Positions 17,204 to 25,850 of a DNA stretch of 64,000 nucleotides are shown piece by piece. The position numbers and the translations under genes were made by a program. Source of the stretch: JBCBRD01 sp039819785 (GTDB taxonomy: Bacteria; Pseudomonadota; Alphaproteobacteria; Rhizobiales; Hyphomicrobiaceae); NCBI GenBank assembly GCA_039819785.1, contig JBCBRH010000019.1, forward strand, positions 9,151 to 73,150, read 5' to 3'. Numbering within the stretch: the first letter of the stretch is position 1; every line of letters begins with the position of its first letter. The notes under the pieces were generated by a model. The model saw nothing but the letters and a program-made list of their open reading frames with translations. It made no database searches and was not told where the DNA came from.

Positions 17204-19216
17204 ATGCGTAAACAATCACTGGCATGGGTCGCACTCGCAACGGCAGGGCTTGCGGGCATCACTCCTGCTCTTGCTCAAGATACGGGTGTGCAAACCGACC
17301 GTGCAGAGCCCCAGGCCATCGCGTTATTGCGCTCACCGGTTCTTGCGCTTCCGCCCGCCTCGACATCCCACATTACACCGCTTCGAACAGAAATCCTGCG
17401 CGAGATCACGGTCCAGCGCGCGCGTGTCCGTGACGAACGGATTGTTCACTGGCTGAATGAGCTAGGTGGCTACTATGCGGACCCCGACAATGAGCCGCTC
17501 TGGATCCGGAATGGGTCTTTGACGCCATTGGCCGGTGAATTGATGGAAGAGCTGGGCCGCGCCGGCGACTGGGGTCTGCGGCCGATCGACTATGACGTTC
17601 CCAGTGCCTATGGCAGCCTGACCAAAAAGTCGGATCAGGCGATGGCAGAGATCGACCTGACGCTTGCGGCGCTGACCTATGCCCACCACGCCAATGGCGG
17701 TCGGTTTGACCCGACCGATTTGAGCCTGTGGTACGATATGAAGCCGCAGCGCGTGGTTGCCGACAAGCTCTTGGCGCGGCTTTCGAGTTCGCGTGACGCG
17801 AGCGCAGTGATGCGCAGTCTACACCCAACCCACCCGCAATTCGTTGCTCTGCGGGAAGCTTACCTTGACCTTATCAAGCCCGAACGTGTCGCTCTGCGTG
17901 ACAAACCGGTAGCGGCTGAGCCGCGCCCGGAAGACGTTTATCTTTCTAAAGGTCCGAGAATCCGGCTTGGCAAACGGCATCCGCAGATTGCATTGCTTCG
18001 CCAGCGGCTCGAAGTGCCTGCGCTGTCACGTGACTATGAAACGCTCTATGACCGCGACGTGATGAATGCTGTGAACCGGTTCATGCGGACGCAGGGCTGG
18101 AAGCGTAAAACCATCTACGACAACAAGGTTCGCGCAAAGCTCAACGCCAATCGTGACGGCCGTTCCAGCAAGCCCGCCAAGATCTCCAAACGCGCGCTTC
18201 TCGTGAATATGGAAAAGTGGCGCTGGATGCCGCGCAAGCTTGGCAACTTCCATATCTGGAACAACATTCCATCCTACCGGACCGAAGTCCGTAACGATGG
18301 CGAAGTTATCCATTCAGAACGCATCATCGTTGGGAAAAAAGCCACGCAGACGCCGGTTTTCAACGACCGCATGACACACATCATCTTCAAGCCGGAGTGG
18401 GGCGTACCGAACTCCATCAAGATCAAGAGCCTGTTGCCGCGTCTGGCTGGTGGCGATTACGACGTGTTGCGGCGCCGGGGCATGCGCATTGCACTCAACG
18501 GGCGCAGTGGAAACCCACGTTCGATCAACTGGGCTAAGCGCGATATCCGGAGCATCCCCATCGTGCAGGGTGCCGGGCCATCGAACCCATTGGGTCGCAT
18601 GAAATTCATGTTCCCGAACAAGCACGCTGTTTATATGCACGACACGCCGAAGAAGGGCCTGTTCAACACCAAGACCCGCACCCACTCACATGGCTGCATT
18701 CGTGTCCGGAACCCACAGCGGCTCGCGGAAGTCCTGACGAAGGCGAGCCTTGGCTGGTCGCCAAATGATGTGGCCGCCCATCTGGGTCGCCGTGCGCAGG
18801 ACAGCCAGCGGGTTGATCTGTCCGAGCCGATCCCGGTGTACAACACCTACTTCACGCTCGTGGCTGACGAGACCGGTCAACTGCGCGGCTACAAAGACAT
18901 GTATGGTCATGACAAGCGCATCGGCCAGGCACTCGACGGGAAATCGCTGGATTTGATTGCGCGGAACGACCCTGCCCGGATCCATAACGCGAAGATCAAA
19001 CGGCTTGCAGCCAACATTCCGGTCTACCGTCCGAAGAACGCGTGGGATCAGCCGTCGTTCATGAATCCACCGACATACTCACTGGGCTTCTTTGGCCAGC
19101 AGGCCAACAAGCCGAAGCCGAAATACAAGAAGGTGAAGTACGGGAAGAACAAGTACCGGAAAAAACGGGTCTATCATAACCAAGCCGTGTTCAGCCCGTT
19201 TTGGAACCAGGACTAA
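17204..19216 (+). CDS. L,D-transpeptidase (YcbB/LdtD-like)
   Basis: 670 aa from ATG 17204, with GGGGTAAG just upstream; longer in-frame starts lack a site. Signal peptide MRKQSLAWVALATAGLAG, cleavage near ALAQ. A scaffold region (PLWIRNGSLTPLAGELMEEL onward) and a peptidoglycan-binding-like helical region (RHPQIALLRQRLEVPAL, YDRDVMNAVNRFMRTQGW) precede the YkuD catalytic domain with HSHGCIRV; the nucleophile is Cys498. The enzyme makes 3-3 crosslinks or attaches proteins to peptidoglycan in the periplasm. The C-terminal 40 residues are Lys/Tyr-rich (KPKPKYKKVKYGKNKYRKK), unusual for the family. Confidence 0.93.
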   Translation: MRKQSLAWVALATAGLAGITPALAQDTGVQTDRAEPQAIALLRSPVLALPPASTSHITPLRTEILREITVQRARVRDERIVHWLNELGGYYADPDNEPLWIRNGSLTPLAGELMEELGRAGDWGLRPIDYDVPSAYGSLTKKSDQAMAEIDLTLAALTYAHHANGGRFDPTDLSLWYDMKPQRVVADKLLARLSSSRDASAVMRSLHPTHPQFVALREAYLDLIKPERVALRDKPVAAEPRPEDVYLSKGPRIRLGKRHPQIALLRQRLEVPALSRDYETLYDRDVMNAVNRFMRTQGWKRKTIYDNKVRAKLNANRDGRSSKPAKISKRALLVNMEKWRWMPRKLGNFHIWNNIPSYRTEVRNDGEVIHSERIIVGKKATQTPVFNDRMTHIIFKPEWGVPNSIKIKSLLPRLAGGDYDVLRRRGMRIALNGRSGNPRSINWAKRDIRSIPIVQGAGPSNPLGRMKFMFPNKHAVYMHDTPKKGLFNTKTRTHSHGCIRVRNPQRLAEVLTKASLGWSPNDVAAHLGRRAQDSQRVDLSEPIPVYNTYFTLVADETGQLRGYKDMYGHDKRIGQALDGKSLDLIARNDPARIHNAKIKRLAANIPVYRPKNAWDQPSFMNPPTYSLGFFGQQANKPKPKYKKVKYGKNKYRKKRVYHNQAVFSPFWNQD

Positions 19217-19293
19217 TCGGCAACCACGTCTGGTGGGGTGTTCGGCAAACCAGTCGAGATCCTTCAAGGCGCGGGCAAAGCTGGAAAAAAATC

Positions 19294-19334
19294 AAAAAAC
19301 GGTTCGGTCGGCTTTGCCACCGGGCCGTTTTTGC
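19294..19334 (+). terminator. Terminator after the L,D-transpeptidase gene
   Basis: AAAAAACGG...CCGTTTTT forms the base of a stem enclosing CGGTCGG/CCACCGGG, ending in a T-run at 19328-19332. It lies about 80 nt past the stop codon. Confidence 0.65.
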
Positions 19335-19503
19335 ATTTATGGAGGGGGCAACATTCAGCGGGGTCTTGCCACCCGTAAGCTGCATGCCTCGTGCTCAACT
19401 GGATAACGACGGCAGAACTGACTTGGATGACGCGTTTCGGTTGCCGCCCTTGGGAAGAGGGGGGTGACATGCGTACGAACGAACAACTGAGGGGGAGGGC
19501 CAG

Positions 19504-19848
19504 GTGCCGATTGAGTACGTTGTTTTGCTGGTGCTGGGAGCTTACCTGCTTGGCGTCTACATGCTTTCGAAAAGGCCGCGACATGCGATGATCGAGATCA
19601 TTGTCGCCTCAATTGCATTCGGCCTTCTGTTGCTCCCAAAAGCTTTTGGCTTTCCCCAGTTCAGTCCGATTTCCTGGCCATTTGAGTGGCCAGAACCCAT
19701 TGCCAAGCAGTTGGGCATCGGCAGCTTTCTTGGATTGGTGATTGTCGCCGTGCCGCTGATTTTGGTCTTCAAACTCTGCGTCGACCTCGTTACTCGGGCC
19801 GTCTATCGCAAAACGGGTCCAGGGTCCGATGCCCCGTGGGATCGGTGA
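19504..19848 (+). CDS. Small membrane protein, function unknown
   Basis: 114 aa from GTG 19504, preceded by GAGGGGGAGGG. Three hydrophobic segments are predicted by eye: EYVVLLVLGAYLLGVYML, MIEIIVASIAFGLLLLP and LGLVIVAVPLILVFKLCVDL, with a Trp/Pro-rich loop between the second and third (SPISWPFEWPEP). It ends in a short charged tail. I recognise no family. Confidence 0.6.
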   Translation: MPIEYVVLLVLGAYLLGVYMLSKRPRHAMIEIIVASIAFGLLLLPKAFGFPQFSPISWPFEWPEPIAKQLGIGSFLGLVIVAVPLILVFKLCVDLVTRAVYRKTGPGSDAPWDR

Positions 19849-20010
19849 TTGGCCCGACCGGCTTTTCTCGACCGCGGGCCTGGTGTTGCAGCGACCCTCG
19901 TCGGTCATTTATGTCTCTGGCTTGATCGCAAAGAAAAACGACGGCGACACTGAGTGTCTCCGCCGCTTTCCCTCAAACTCAAACTCGGTTTCTGCGTCCG
20001 TCTGCAGGCT

Positions 20011-21483
20011 TTACGATCGCGCCAGGAATGGCAGCGGATCGACGGGCTTGGCGCCCTGGCGAAGCTCGAAGTGTACCTGCGGCTTGTCGACCTGACCGGA
20101 CTTGCCAGCCTTTGCGATTACCGCACCGCGCTCGACCTTATCGCCGCGCTTTACCAACAACTTGTCATTGTGGGCATAGGCTGTGACCCAGCCGTTGTCG
20201 TGGCGGATCAGGATGAGGTTGCCATAGCCTTTCAGCTCAGAACCTGCGTAGGCCACGACGCCCTTTTCGGCTGCCAGAACATCGGCCCCGAGTTCGGCTG
20301 CGATGTTCACACCATCGTTGTGCGTGCCATCGTTGCGTTGTCCGAAACTGGATAGGATTTTGCCGCGGATCGGCCAGCCGAGTTTCGCCGTGTCGGTCGA
20401 GGTGGTCAGATTGGGCGGGCGGACGTTGACCGTTTTAACTTTGGCAGTCGCGGTCGGGGCTGCATCGCTCGTTACGCCCCCGTTGCTCGGGCTCAGGGCT
20501 GCCACACGCTGATTGCTTCCGCCATTCAAGATCGCCGGCTGTTGGGGTGAAGACGGTGCCATTACGCGGGGTGCGGAAATGATGCGGCGCTGTGCCGTTT
20601 CGGCTGTATCGGATTGCGTGATGCTGGTGCGCGAGGCCGCACTTGATCCGCCTGCGCTGGCAAAGCGGCTCGTGCTGCCTGATCCCATTTGACCAGGCAC
20701 CTTGAGGACCTGCCCAGGGCGAAGACGGCGCGGGTCATCAATTCCGTTGTAACGTTGGAGTTCGGAACTCTTGATGCCGTACTTGCGCGCGATGGTGTAG
20801 AGCGAGTCGCCTGGTTCGATGGCGTAGTTTCCGCTCCAGTCTGATGGGGGCGACGATGGCGTTGAAGCTACCGTACGCGTTCTTGGCGGCACTGTTCTGG
20901 CGGGGGCCGTTCTGGCGGGCGCAGAGCGGCCATTGCCTGGCAGCATAAGCTCCTGGCCTGGCCGAAGCATGCTGGATGTCAGCTGGTTCGTTGCCATCAA
21001 TTGATTGACTGTTACGCCATGGCGGCGCGCGAGGCCATACAGCGTGTCACCGCGCACGACTGTAATCGTGCCGCTGGAAGCCGCTGGCTGAAACGACGGT
21101 GTCGGTGTCTGCTGCGGTGGGTTGTAGGTCCGGGGTGGCTGTCTATCTGGCGCACGATCATAGACGCGGGCTGCGTCCGAAAGAGCCGCAGTTTCGACGG
21201 GACGGACGTTGGACGTCACCGCTGGCTTATACGGGCTTCCCGAATAGGGCGCGGAAGATGGTTCGATCTGCGAGAATGTTGAGCCGCCGCCTGTCCCGCC
21301 CACGCCTGTCGCAGAGGGGCTGTCTGACAACCCGAAGGCTGGCGGGTCTTCGAACCTTGTTACATCGGCGCTGCAACCGGCCACGACAGCGGCGATTGCA
21401 AGTGCTGCCGTATGCATTCCACGCGGCTTTGGTCGCCACGCTCTATGTCGGCGTTCTCGTTGGATACTCATTACACTAACCAT
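20011..21483 (-). CDS. NlpD/DipM-type LysM-M23 lipoprotein
   Basis: 490 aa from ATG 21483, chosen because AAAGG lies 8 nt upstream. Lipoprotein signal with LAIAAVVAGC. Two LysM domains at about residues 135-180 (VRGDTLYGLARRHGVTVNQL) and 213-258 (IEPGDSLYTIARKYGIKSSEL) bind peptidoglycan; a Ser/Pro-rich linker leads to an M23 (LytM) domain at about residues 370-488. The expected zinc ligands look lost: the HxxxD block reads NDGVNIAA and the HxH block reads QVHFELR, while AYAHNDKLLVKRGD matches NlpD. That points to a non-catalytic amidase activator in cell separation. Adjacent to surE as in many proteobacteria. A CtrA-like box lies 44-58 bp upstream. Confidence 0.9.
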   Translation of the reverse strand: MVSVMSIQRERRHRAWRPKPRGMHTAALAIAAVVAGCSADVTRFEDPPAFGLSDSPSATGVGGTGGGSTFSQIEPSSAPYSGSPYKPAVTSNVRPVETAALSDAARVYDRAPDRQPPRTYNPPQQTPTPSFQPAASSGTITVVRGDTLYGLARRHGVTVNQLMATNQLTSSMLRPGQELMLPGNGRSAPARTAPARTVPPRTRTVASTPSSPPSDWSGNYAIEPGDSLYTIARKYGIKSSELQRYNGIDDPRRLRPGQVLKVPGQMGSGSTSRFASAGGSSAASRTSITQSDTAETAQRRIISAPRVMAPSSPQQPAILNGGSNQRVAALSPSNGGVTSDAAPTATAKVKTVNVRPPNLTTSTDTAKLGWPIRGKILSSFGQRNDGTHNDGVNIAAELGADVLAAEKGVVAYAGSELKGYGNLILIRHDNGWVTAYAHNDKLLVKRGDKVERGAVIAKAGKSGQVDKPQVHFELRQGAKPVDPLPFLARS

Positions 21484-21526
21484 GATACGCACCTTTACAC
21501 CCGGACAACTGTTAACAATTAACCGG

Positions 21527-21541
21527 TTAACAGCGCGTTAA
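21527..21541 (-). promoter_or_regulatory. Putative CtrA binding box (TTAA-N7-TTAACC)
   Basis: On the minus strand the sequence is TTAA, seven bases, TTAACC, an exact match to the alphaproteobacterial CtrA consensus TTAA-N7-TTAAC, in the orientation of the NlpD-type gene and 44-58 bp ahead of its start codon. Two further TTAA half-sites at 21512-21515 and 21519-21522 are nearby. CtrA binding is an inference from the motif. Confidence 0.6.
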
Positions 21542-21776
21542 ACCGGACCCGGGTCCCCATCCCGCCATCATGACGCGGTTGGTTTGATCAGCCCCTCGAA
21601 GCCCCGCGTTCCAGGCCTTTGCAGGCCGGCGCAAGTCCTTTTGGGTGAAGCAAGAAACCGCCTTTCACATGGTGGTGATACGCCGTCATTGTGCGGAGGT
21701 GTTGTCGTGTCTGCGGCCACTTCGTGACGGACTTGTCACGTGGGTGATCTCGGCCTCATGATTTCAGGCTCGGTTT

Positions 21777-22577
21777 TTAGCCGCTTTCGCGGCCATGTTT
21801 TTCAGCCGCTTTCGCGGCCATGGCCGTTTCGAGGTCGGCCATTGTCTCGCGGTGCGTCAGATCGAATTGCAGTGGTGTGACAGCGATGTAGTTGTTGTAG
21901 ATCGCCCAGAGGTCCGTGTCGTTGGCTGGATTGGAGCGGCCGCGCTCGAAGGCAAACCAATAGTAAGGCGTCTTCCATCCATCGAGGCGCTCGTCAATGT
22001 GGATCAGGTTCTGGTCACGGCGACCCTGGCGAACCGTTTTGGTGCCGGCCACCTCGTCGGCTGCACATGGCGGGAAGTTGATGTTGACCAGAATTTCCGG
22101 CGGCAGGTCAGCCGACAGCGCTTTTCGGATCACGTTGGGGCCATGCGTCAAGGCGGTATTCCATGGAATGCCCTCATCGCCCTTGGCGAAATCCGTTGTC
22201 TGGCTTAGCGCTATGGAATTGATGCCAAGCATGGACCCTTCGATAGCCGCTGCGATGGTGCCTGAGTACGTGACGTCGTCTGCGATATTCGCCCCGCGAT
22301 TGACACCAGACAGGATGAGGTCGGGTGGCGTGTCCAAGAGGAGATGGCGTACGCCCATGATCACGCAGTCGGTCGGTGTTCCGCGCACGGCGAAACAGCG
22401 TTCGGCGACCTCTTGGCAGCGCAAGGGTTCGTGCAGAGTGAGCGAATGTGATGCGCCAGACTGGTTTGTGTCGGGAGCTGCGACCCAGACGTCATCGGAC
22501 AGCTTGGCTGCAATTTCGCGGAGGACCTTGAGGCCCGGTGCGTTGATGCCGTCGTCGTTGGTCACAAGGATGCGCAT
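21777..22577 (-). CDS. surE: 5'/3'-nucleotidase SurE
   Basis: 266 aa from ATG 22577 (MRILVTNDDGINAPGLKVL, the invariant SurE start); an in-frame upstream ATG would add 20 atypical residues. The metal-binding DD pair is in TNDDG, followed by SGVNRGANIADDVTYSGTIAAA and LVNINFPP. SurE dephosphorylates nucleoside monophosphates and other phosphoesters. It sits between serS and the NlpD-type gene. The pcm gene often found between surE and nlpD is absent here; a pcm homologue is at 58844. The last residues are altered by a 25-bp duplication. Confidence 0.95.
   Translation of the reverse strand: MRILVTNDDGINAPGLKVLREIAAKLSDDVWVAAPDTNQSGASHSLTLHEPLRCQEVAERCFAVRGTPTDCVIMGVRHLLLDTPPDLILSGVNRGANIADDVTYSGTIAAAIEGSMLGINSIALSQTTDFAKGDEGIPWNTALTHGPNVIRKALSADLPPEILVNINFPPCAADEVAGTKTVRQGRRDQNLIHIDERLDGWKTPYYWFAFERGRSNPANDTDLWAIYNNYIAVTPLQFDLTHRETMADLETAMAAKAAEKHGRESG
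21779..21822 (-). repeat. 25-bp period direct repeat at the 3' end of surE
   Basis: The 19-bp sequence AGCCGCTTTCGCGGCCATG occurs at 21779-21797 and 21804-21822, spaced by a T-run. Because 25 is not a multiple of 3, the two copies are read in different frames: one gives MAAKAA, the other HGRESG and the stop. Confidence 0.9.
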
Positions 22578-22773
22578 GGGTGAGGCCTGGGGTTGATGGA
22601 AGAGGAGTTGTGCTTCGCGTCTGGGCAGGGAAGGCACTGGTGGTCAGCTGGCGCGGTTATAGGTGTTTGCATAGGGCCCAGGCAACGGTCGCAAGGTCAC
22701 CCCCTTCCATTGGGGCTTCCGGTGGGGGAAAGACTTCACCTCTCCCCCGGCCGTTGCACCAAGCCTCCCGACC

Positions 22774-24060
22774 TTAGGGTTTGGCGGCTAGAACCTTTTG
22801 CCCGCCCATGTAGGGTTGGAGCGCCTCAGGGATCGCGACGGTGCCGTCGGCCTGCTGGTAGTTCTCCAAGATGGCGACCAGTGTACGGCCCACGGCGAGC
22901 CCGGAGCCGTTCAAAGTGTGGACGAAGCGGGTATCCTTGTCGCCTGCGCGGTAGCGGGCGTTCATGCGGCGGGCCTGAAAGTCACCGCACACCGAGCACG
23001 AGGAGATTTCACGGTAGGCGTTCTGGCCGGGCAACCAGACCTCGATGTCGTAGGTTTTGCGCGCGGCGAAGCCCATGTCTCCGGTGCACAACACCATGGT
23101 GCGGTAGGGCAGTTCCAGCTTTTCCAGGATGCCTTCGGCGCAGCGCGTCATGCGCTCGTGTTCCTCAATCGCCTGGTCTTCGGTGGTGATTGAAACGAGT
23201 TCGACCTTGGAGAACTGGTGCTGGCGGATCATGCCGCGCGTGTCACGTCCAGCGGAGCCGGCTTCCGAGCGAAAGCACGGTGTCCAGGCCGTGCAGCGCA
23301 TGGGCAGGTTTTCGACCGGCTGGATGGCATCACGGACCATGTTGGTCAGTGAGACTTCAGCGGTGGGGATGAGCCAGAAACCGTCGTCCGTATGGAACAA
23401 ATCCTCGGCGAACTTCGGCAATTGCGCGGTTCCGAATGCGGCGTCATCCTTAACGAGGAGCGGCACCTGATACTCGGTGTAGCCGTTGCCGCCTTCGCCA
23501 GTGTGCTGGTCCAGCATGAAAGCGGCGACGGCGCGTTCAAAACGGGCGAGTTGGCCTTCGAGAATGACGAAGCGCGCACCGGACAATTTGGCTGCTGTTT
23601 CGAAATCCATCAGGCCGAGTGCTTCGCCGATCTCGAAATGCTGTTTGGGTTCGAAATCGTAGGTCTTCGGTTCCCCCCAGCGCTTGGCCTCGACGTTTGC
23701 GTCTTCGTCTTCCCCATCGGGCACATCATCCAATGGCAGGTTGGGGATCGACGCCAGGGCCTCACGGAGTTCGGCGTCGTTTTCGCGTTCGGCTTCTTCT
23801 CCTGCCTGCAAAACCCCCTTCAGCTCCGCCACTTCGGCCATCAGCTTTTGCGCTGTTTCCTCATCCTTCTGGCCCTTGGCTTTGCCTATATCCTTGGACG
23901 CCGCATTCCGCCGCGCCTGCGATTCCTGCAGCTTGGTCAAGTTTTCGCGCCGTGTATCGTCAAGTGCGATCAGTTCAGCAGCTTTCGGGGCAACTCCGCG
24001 CCGTTTCAAACCGGCATCGAAAGCTTCAGGATGGTCGCGGATCCACTTGATGTCGAACAC
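22774..24060 (-). CDS. serS: Seryl-tRNA synthetase
   Basis: 428 aa, normal length. The N-terminal coiled-coil tRNA-binding arm (residues about 30-105, KLQESQARRNAASKDIGKAK) is followed by the class II core: motif 2 region MRCTAWTPCFRSEAGSAGRD, QHQFSKVELV, ISSCSVCGDFQARRMNARYR and motif 3 LNGSGLAVGRTLVAILENYQ. It charges tRNA-Ser. Upstream of surE on the same strand, with about 200 nt between. Confidence 0.98.
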   Translation of the reverse strand: MFDIKWIRDHPEAFDAGLKRRGVAPKAAELIALDDTRRENLTKLQESQARRNAASKDIGKAKGQKDEETAQKLMAEVAELKGVLQAGEEAERENDAELREALASIPNLPLDDVPDGEDEDANVEAKRWGEPKTYDFEPKQHFEIGEALGLMDFETAAKLSGARFVILEGQLARFERAVAAFMLDQHTGEGGNGYTEYQVPLLVKDDAAFGTAQLPKFAEDLFHTDDGFWLIPTAEVSLTNMVRDAIQPVENLPMRCTAWTPCFRSEAGSAGRDTRGMIRQHQFSKVELVSITTEDQAIEEHERMTRCAEGILEKLELPYRTMVLCTGDMGFAARKTYDIEVWLPGQNAYREISSCSVCGDFQARRMNARYRAGDKDTRFVHTLNGSGLAVGRTLVAILENYQQADGTVAIPEALQPYMGGQKVLAAKP

Positions 24061-24569
24061 GGGCAGCCTCGTTTATCTGGTTGAGATATTGCGCGCGAAT
24101 GGCGCATCTGGGTCTGGCCGCAGCTATAGGACGGCGCTGCGGTCGGGTCTAGATCACGACAGGGGGTGGGGTGGTCATGGCCGAGTTTTTGTTCACGCTA
24201 TGCCAGGATTTCGACTTGATAATCCACTCCAGTTCGGGCACACGTCGGGGATCAGTGCGGCGCAAAAGGCCCATGCTGGTCGACCGATCCGTCGACACCC
24301 CTTTAGAGCAACAGGTTCGTTATGACCATTTCGCAGGCCACAACTTCACGAGGTTGATCGCGCTCACACCGCGTTCGTTCAGGACACGCTTTTCGCTGTT
24401 CCGTGGCCACTGCCCAGCTCTTCTTTCCCTGTTCAACTGACATAATGCCGGTCAAGGCTGACGTGGTTTTTTTGAAATACCCGTTGCCGTCTCCAATCAA
24501 GCACCAATCTGCAAACGCATTGTCGTTGCCGTTTTGGACTGACCGGGATCGTTCCCAAGGACTATTTCA
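24061..24569. other. Intergenic region between divergent serS and rtcB
   Basis: About 510 bp with the promoters of serS (minus) and rtcB (plus). A 65-codon open frame on the minus strand (24303-24500) has no ribosome binding site, no domain and poor codon character, so I do not call it. Nothing else recognised. Confidence 0.4.
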
Positions 24570-25787
24570 ATGACGAACTACAATGAGATCGATGTGCCCG
24601 GTGGGTCTCCGCTCAAGATGTGGACCAAGAACGTCCGCATCGAAGATGTGGCCATCGCACAGATGAAAAACGTGGCGATGCTACCCATCATCCATAAGCA
24701 TGTGGCGGCGATGCCAGACTGCCATTGGGGCATGGGGGCCACCGTCGGGTCTGTCATTCCTACAAAGGGTGCGATCATTCCGGCTGCCGTGGGTGTCGAT
24801 ATCGGCTGCGGGATGATGGCCTGGAAGCTGACGGTGCGCGCGGATCAGCTGCCCGACAACCTCGCTAAAGTCCGCTCCGACATCGAACGCGCGGTCCCGC
24901 ACGGGTTTGTCTCAACCCAGGGGCGGGCACGCAAAGGTGGTTGGGAAACGGTTCCGAATTCCGTTGGCACCAGGTGGCGTGCGCTTGAGGACCGCTACCG
25001 CGTCATCGTCGATAAGCATCCAAAGATTTCGCACAAGGTGCCAGCCCATCAGCTTGGCTCGCTTGGCACTGGCAATCATTTCATCGAGCTGTGCATCGAT
25101 GAAAGCGATGATGTCTGGGTGATGCTGCATTCGGGGTCGCGGGGGCCAGGTAACAACATTGGTCAGTACTTTATTCGCGCTGCGAAGAAGGACATGGAGC
25201 GACATATGTCGAACCTGCCGGACCAAGACCTTGCCTACCTTTCAGAAGGCTCGGAGCTGTTTGATGATTATGTCGAGGCGCTCAACTGGGCGCAGGATTA
25301 CGCGTGGGAAAACCGGCAGGCCATGATGGATGCGGTGCTTCGTGTCTTGCGCGATCATCTGCCGAAATTCCAGATCGGAGACATGGCAGTGAACTGCCAC
25401 CACAATTATGCAGCCGTTGAATACCATTTCGGTGCAGACGTGTGGGTGACGCGGAAAGGTGCGGTGCGCGCGCGTGCCGGTGACCTCGGCATTATTCCAG
25501 GCTCCATGGGTACGGGCTCTTTCATCGTCCGAGGGAGAGGGAGTGCGGACAGCTTCTGCTCGTGTTCGCATGGGGCCGGGCGGGCCATGTCGCGCGGTGA
25601 AGCCAAGCGGACGATCACCTTGAAAGATCACCGTGCTGCAACCGAAGGCATTGAATGCCGGAAGGATAAAGCCGTCATCGATGAAAGCCCTGCGGCCTAT
25701 AAGGACATCTCGTCGGTTATTGCTGCGCAGACCGACCTGATCGAGGTGGTTCACACCTTGCGGCAGGTGGTCAACGTAAAGGGATAG
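24570..25787 (+). CDS. rtcB: RtcB-family RNA ligase
   Basis: 405 aa. RtcB joins RNA 2',3'-cyclic phosphate (or 3'-phosphate) ends to 5'-OH ends using GTP and Mn2+. Visible blocks: MPDCHWGMGATVGSVIPTKG, VGVDIGCGMM (metal Cys/Asp), GTGNHFIELC, MLHSGSRGPGN, and SCSHGAGRAMSR with the His that becomes guanylylated (His334). At 405 aa it is shorter than the 480-aa archaeal/human type but normal for many bacterial members. No archease or RtcA gene, and no sigma-54 regulator RtcR, is next to it. It stands alone on the plus strand inside a minus-strand block. Start ATG 24570 follows CAAGGA. Confidence 0.93.
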   Translation: MTNYNEIDVPGGSPLKMWTKNVRIEDVAIAQMKNVAMLPIIHKHVAAMPDCHWGMGATVGSVIPTKGAIIPAAVGVDIGCGMMAWKLTVRADQLPDNLAKVRSDIERAVPHGFVSTQGRARKGGWETVPNSVGTRWRALEDRYRVIVDKHPKISHKVPAHQLGSLGTGNHFIELCIDESDDVWVMLHSGSRGPGNNIGQYFIRAAKKDMERHMSNLPDQDLAYLSEGSELFDDYVEALNWAQDYAWENRQAMMDAVLRVLRDHLPKFQIGDMAVNCHHNYAAVEYHFGADVWVTRKGAVRARAGDLGIIPGSMGTGSFIVRGRGSADSFCSCSHGAGRAMSRGEAKRTITLKDHRAATEGIECRKDKAVIDESPAAYKDISSVIAAQTDLIEVVHTLRQVVNVKG

Positions 25788-25850
25788 GACGTTGCGGCTG
25801 AGGCTGTACCCGGGTCGCTGTGTGTGTCTGGGGACCAAGCTGTGGTGGCA

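Noticed and set aside
24303..24500. 65-codon minus-strand frame between serS and rtcB
   Set aside because: No ribosome binding site, no domain, no supporting context.
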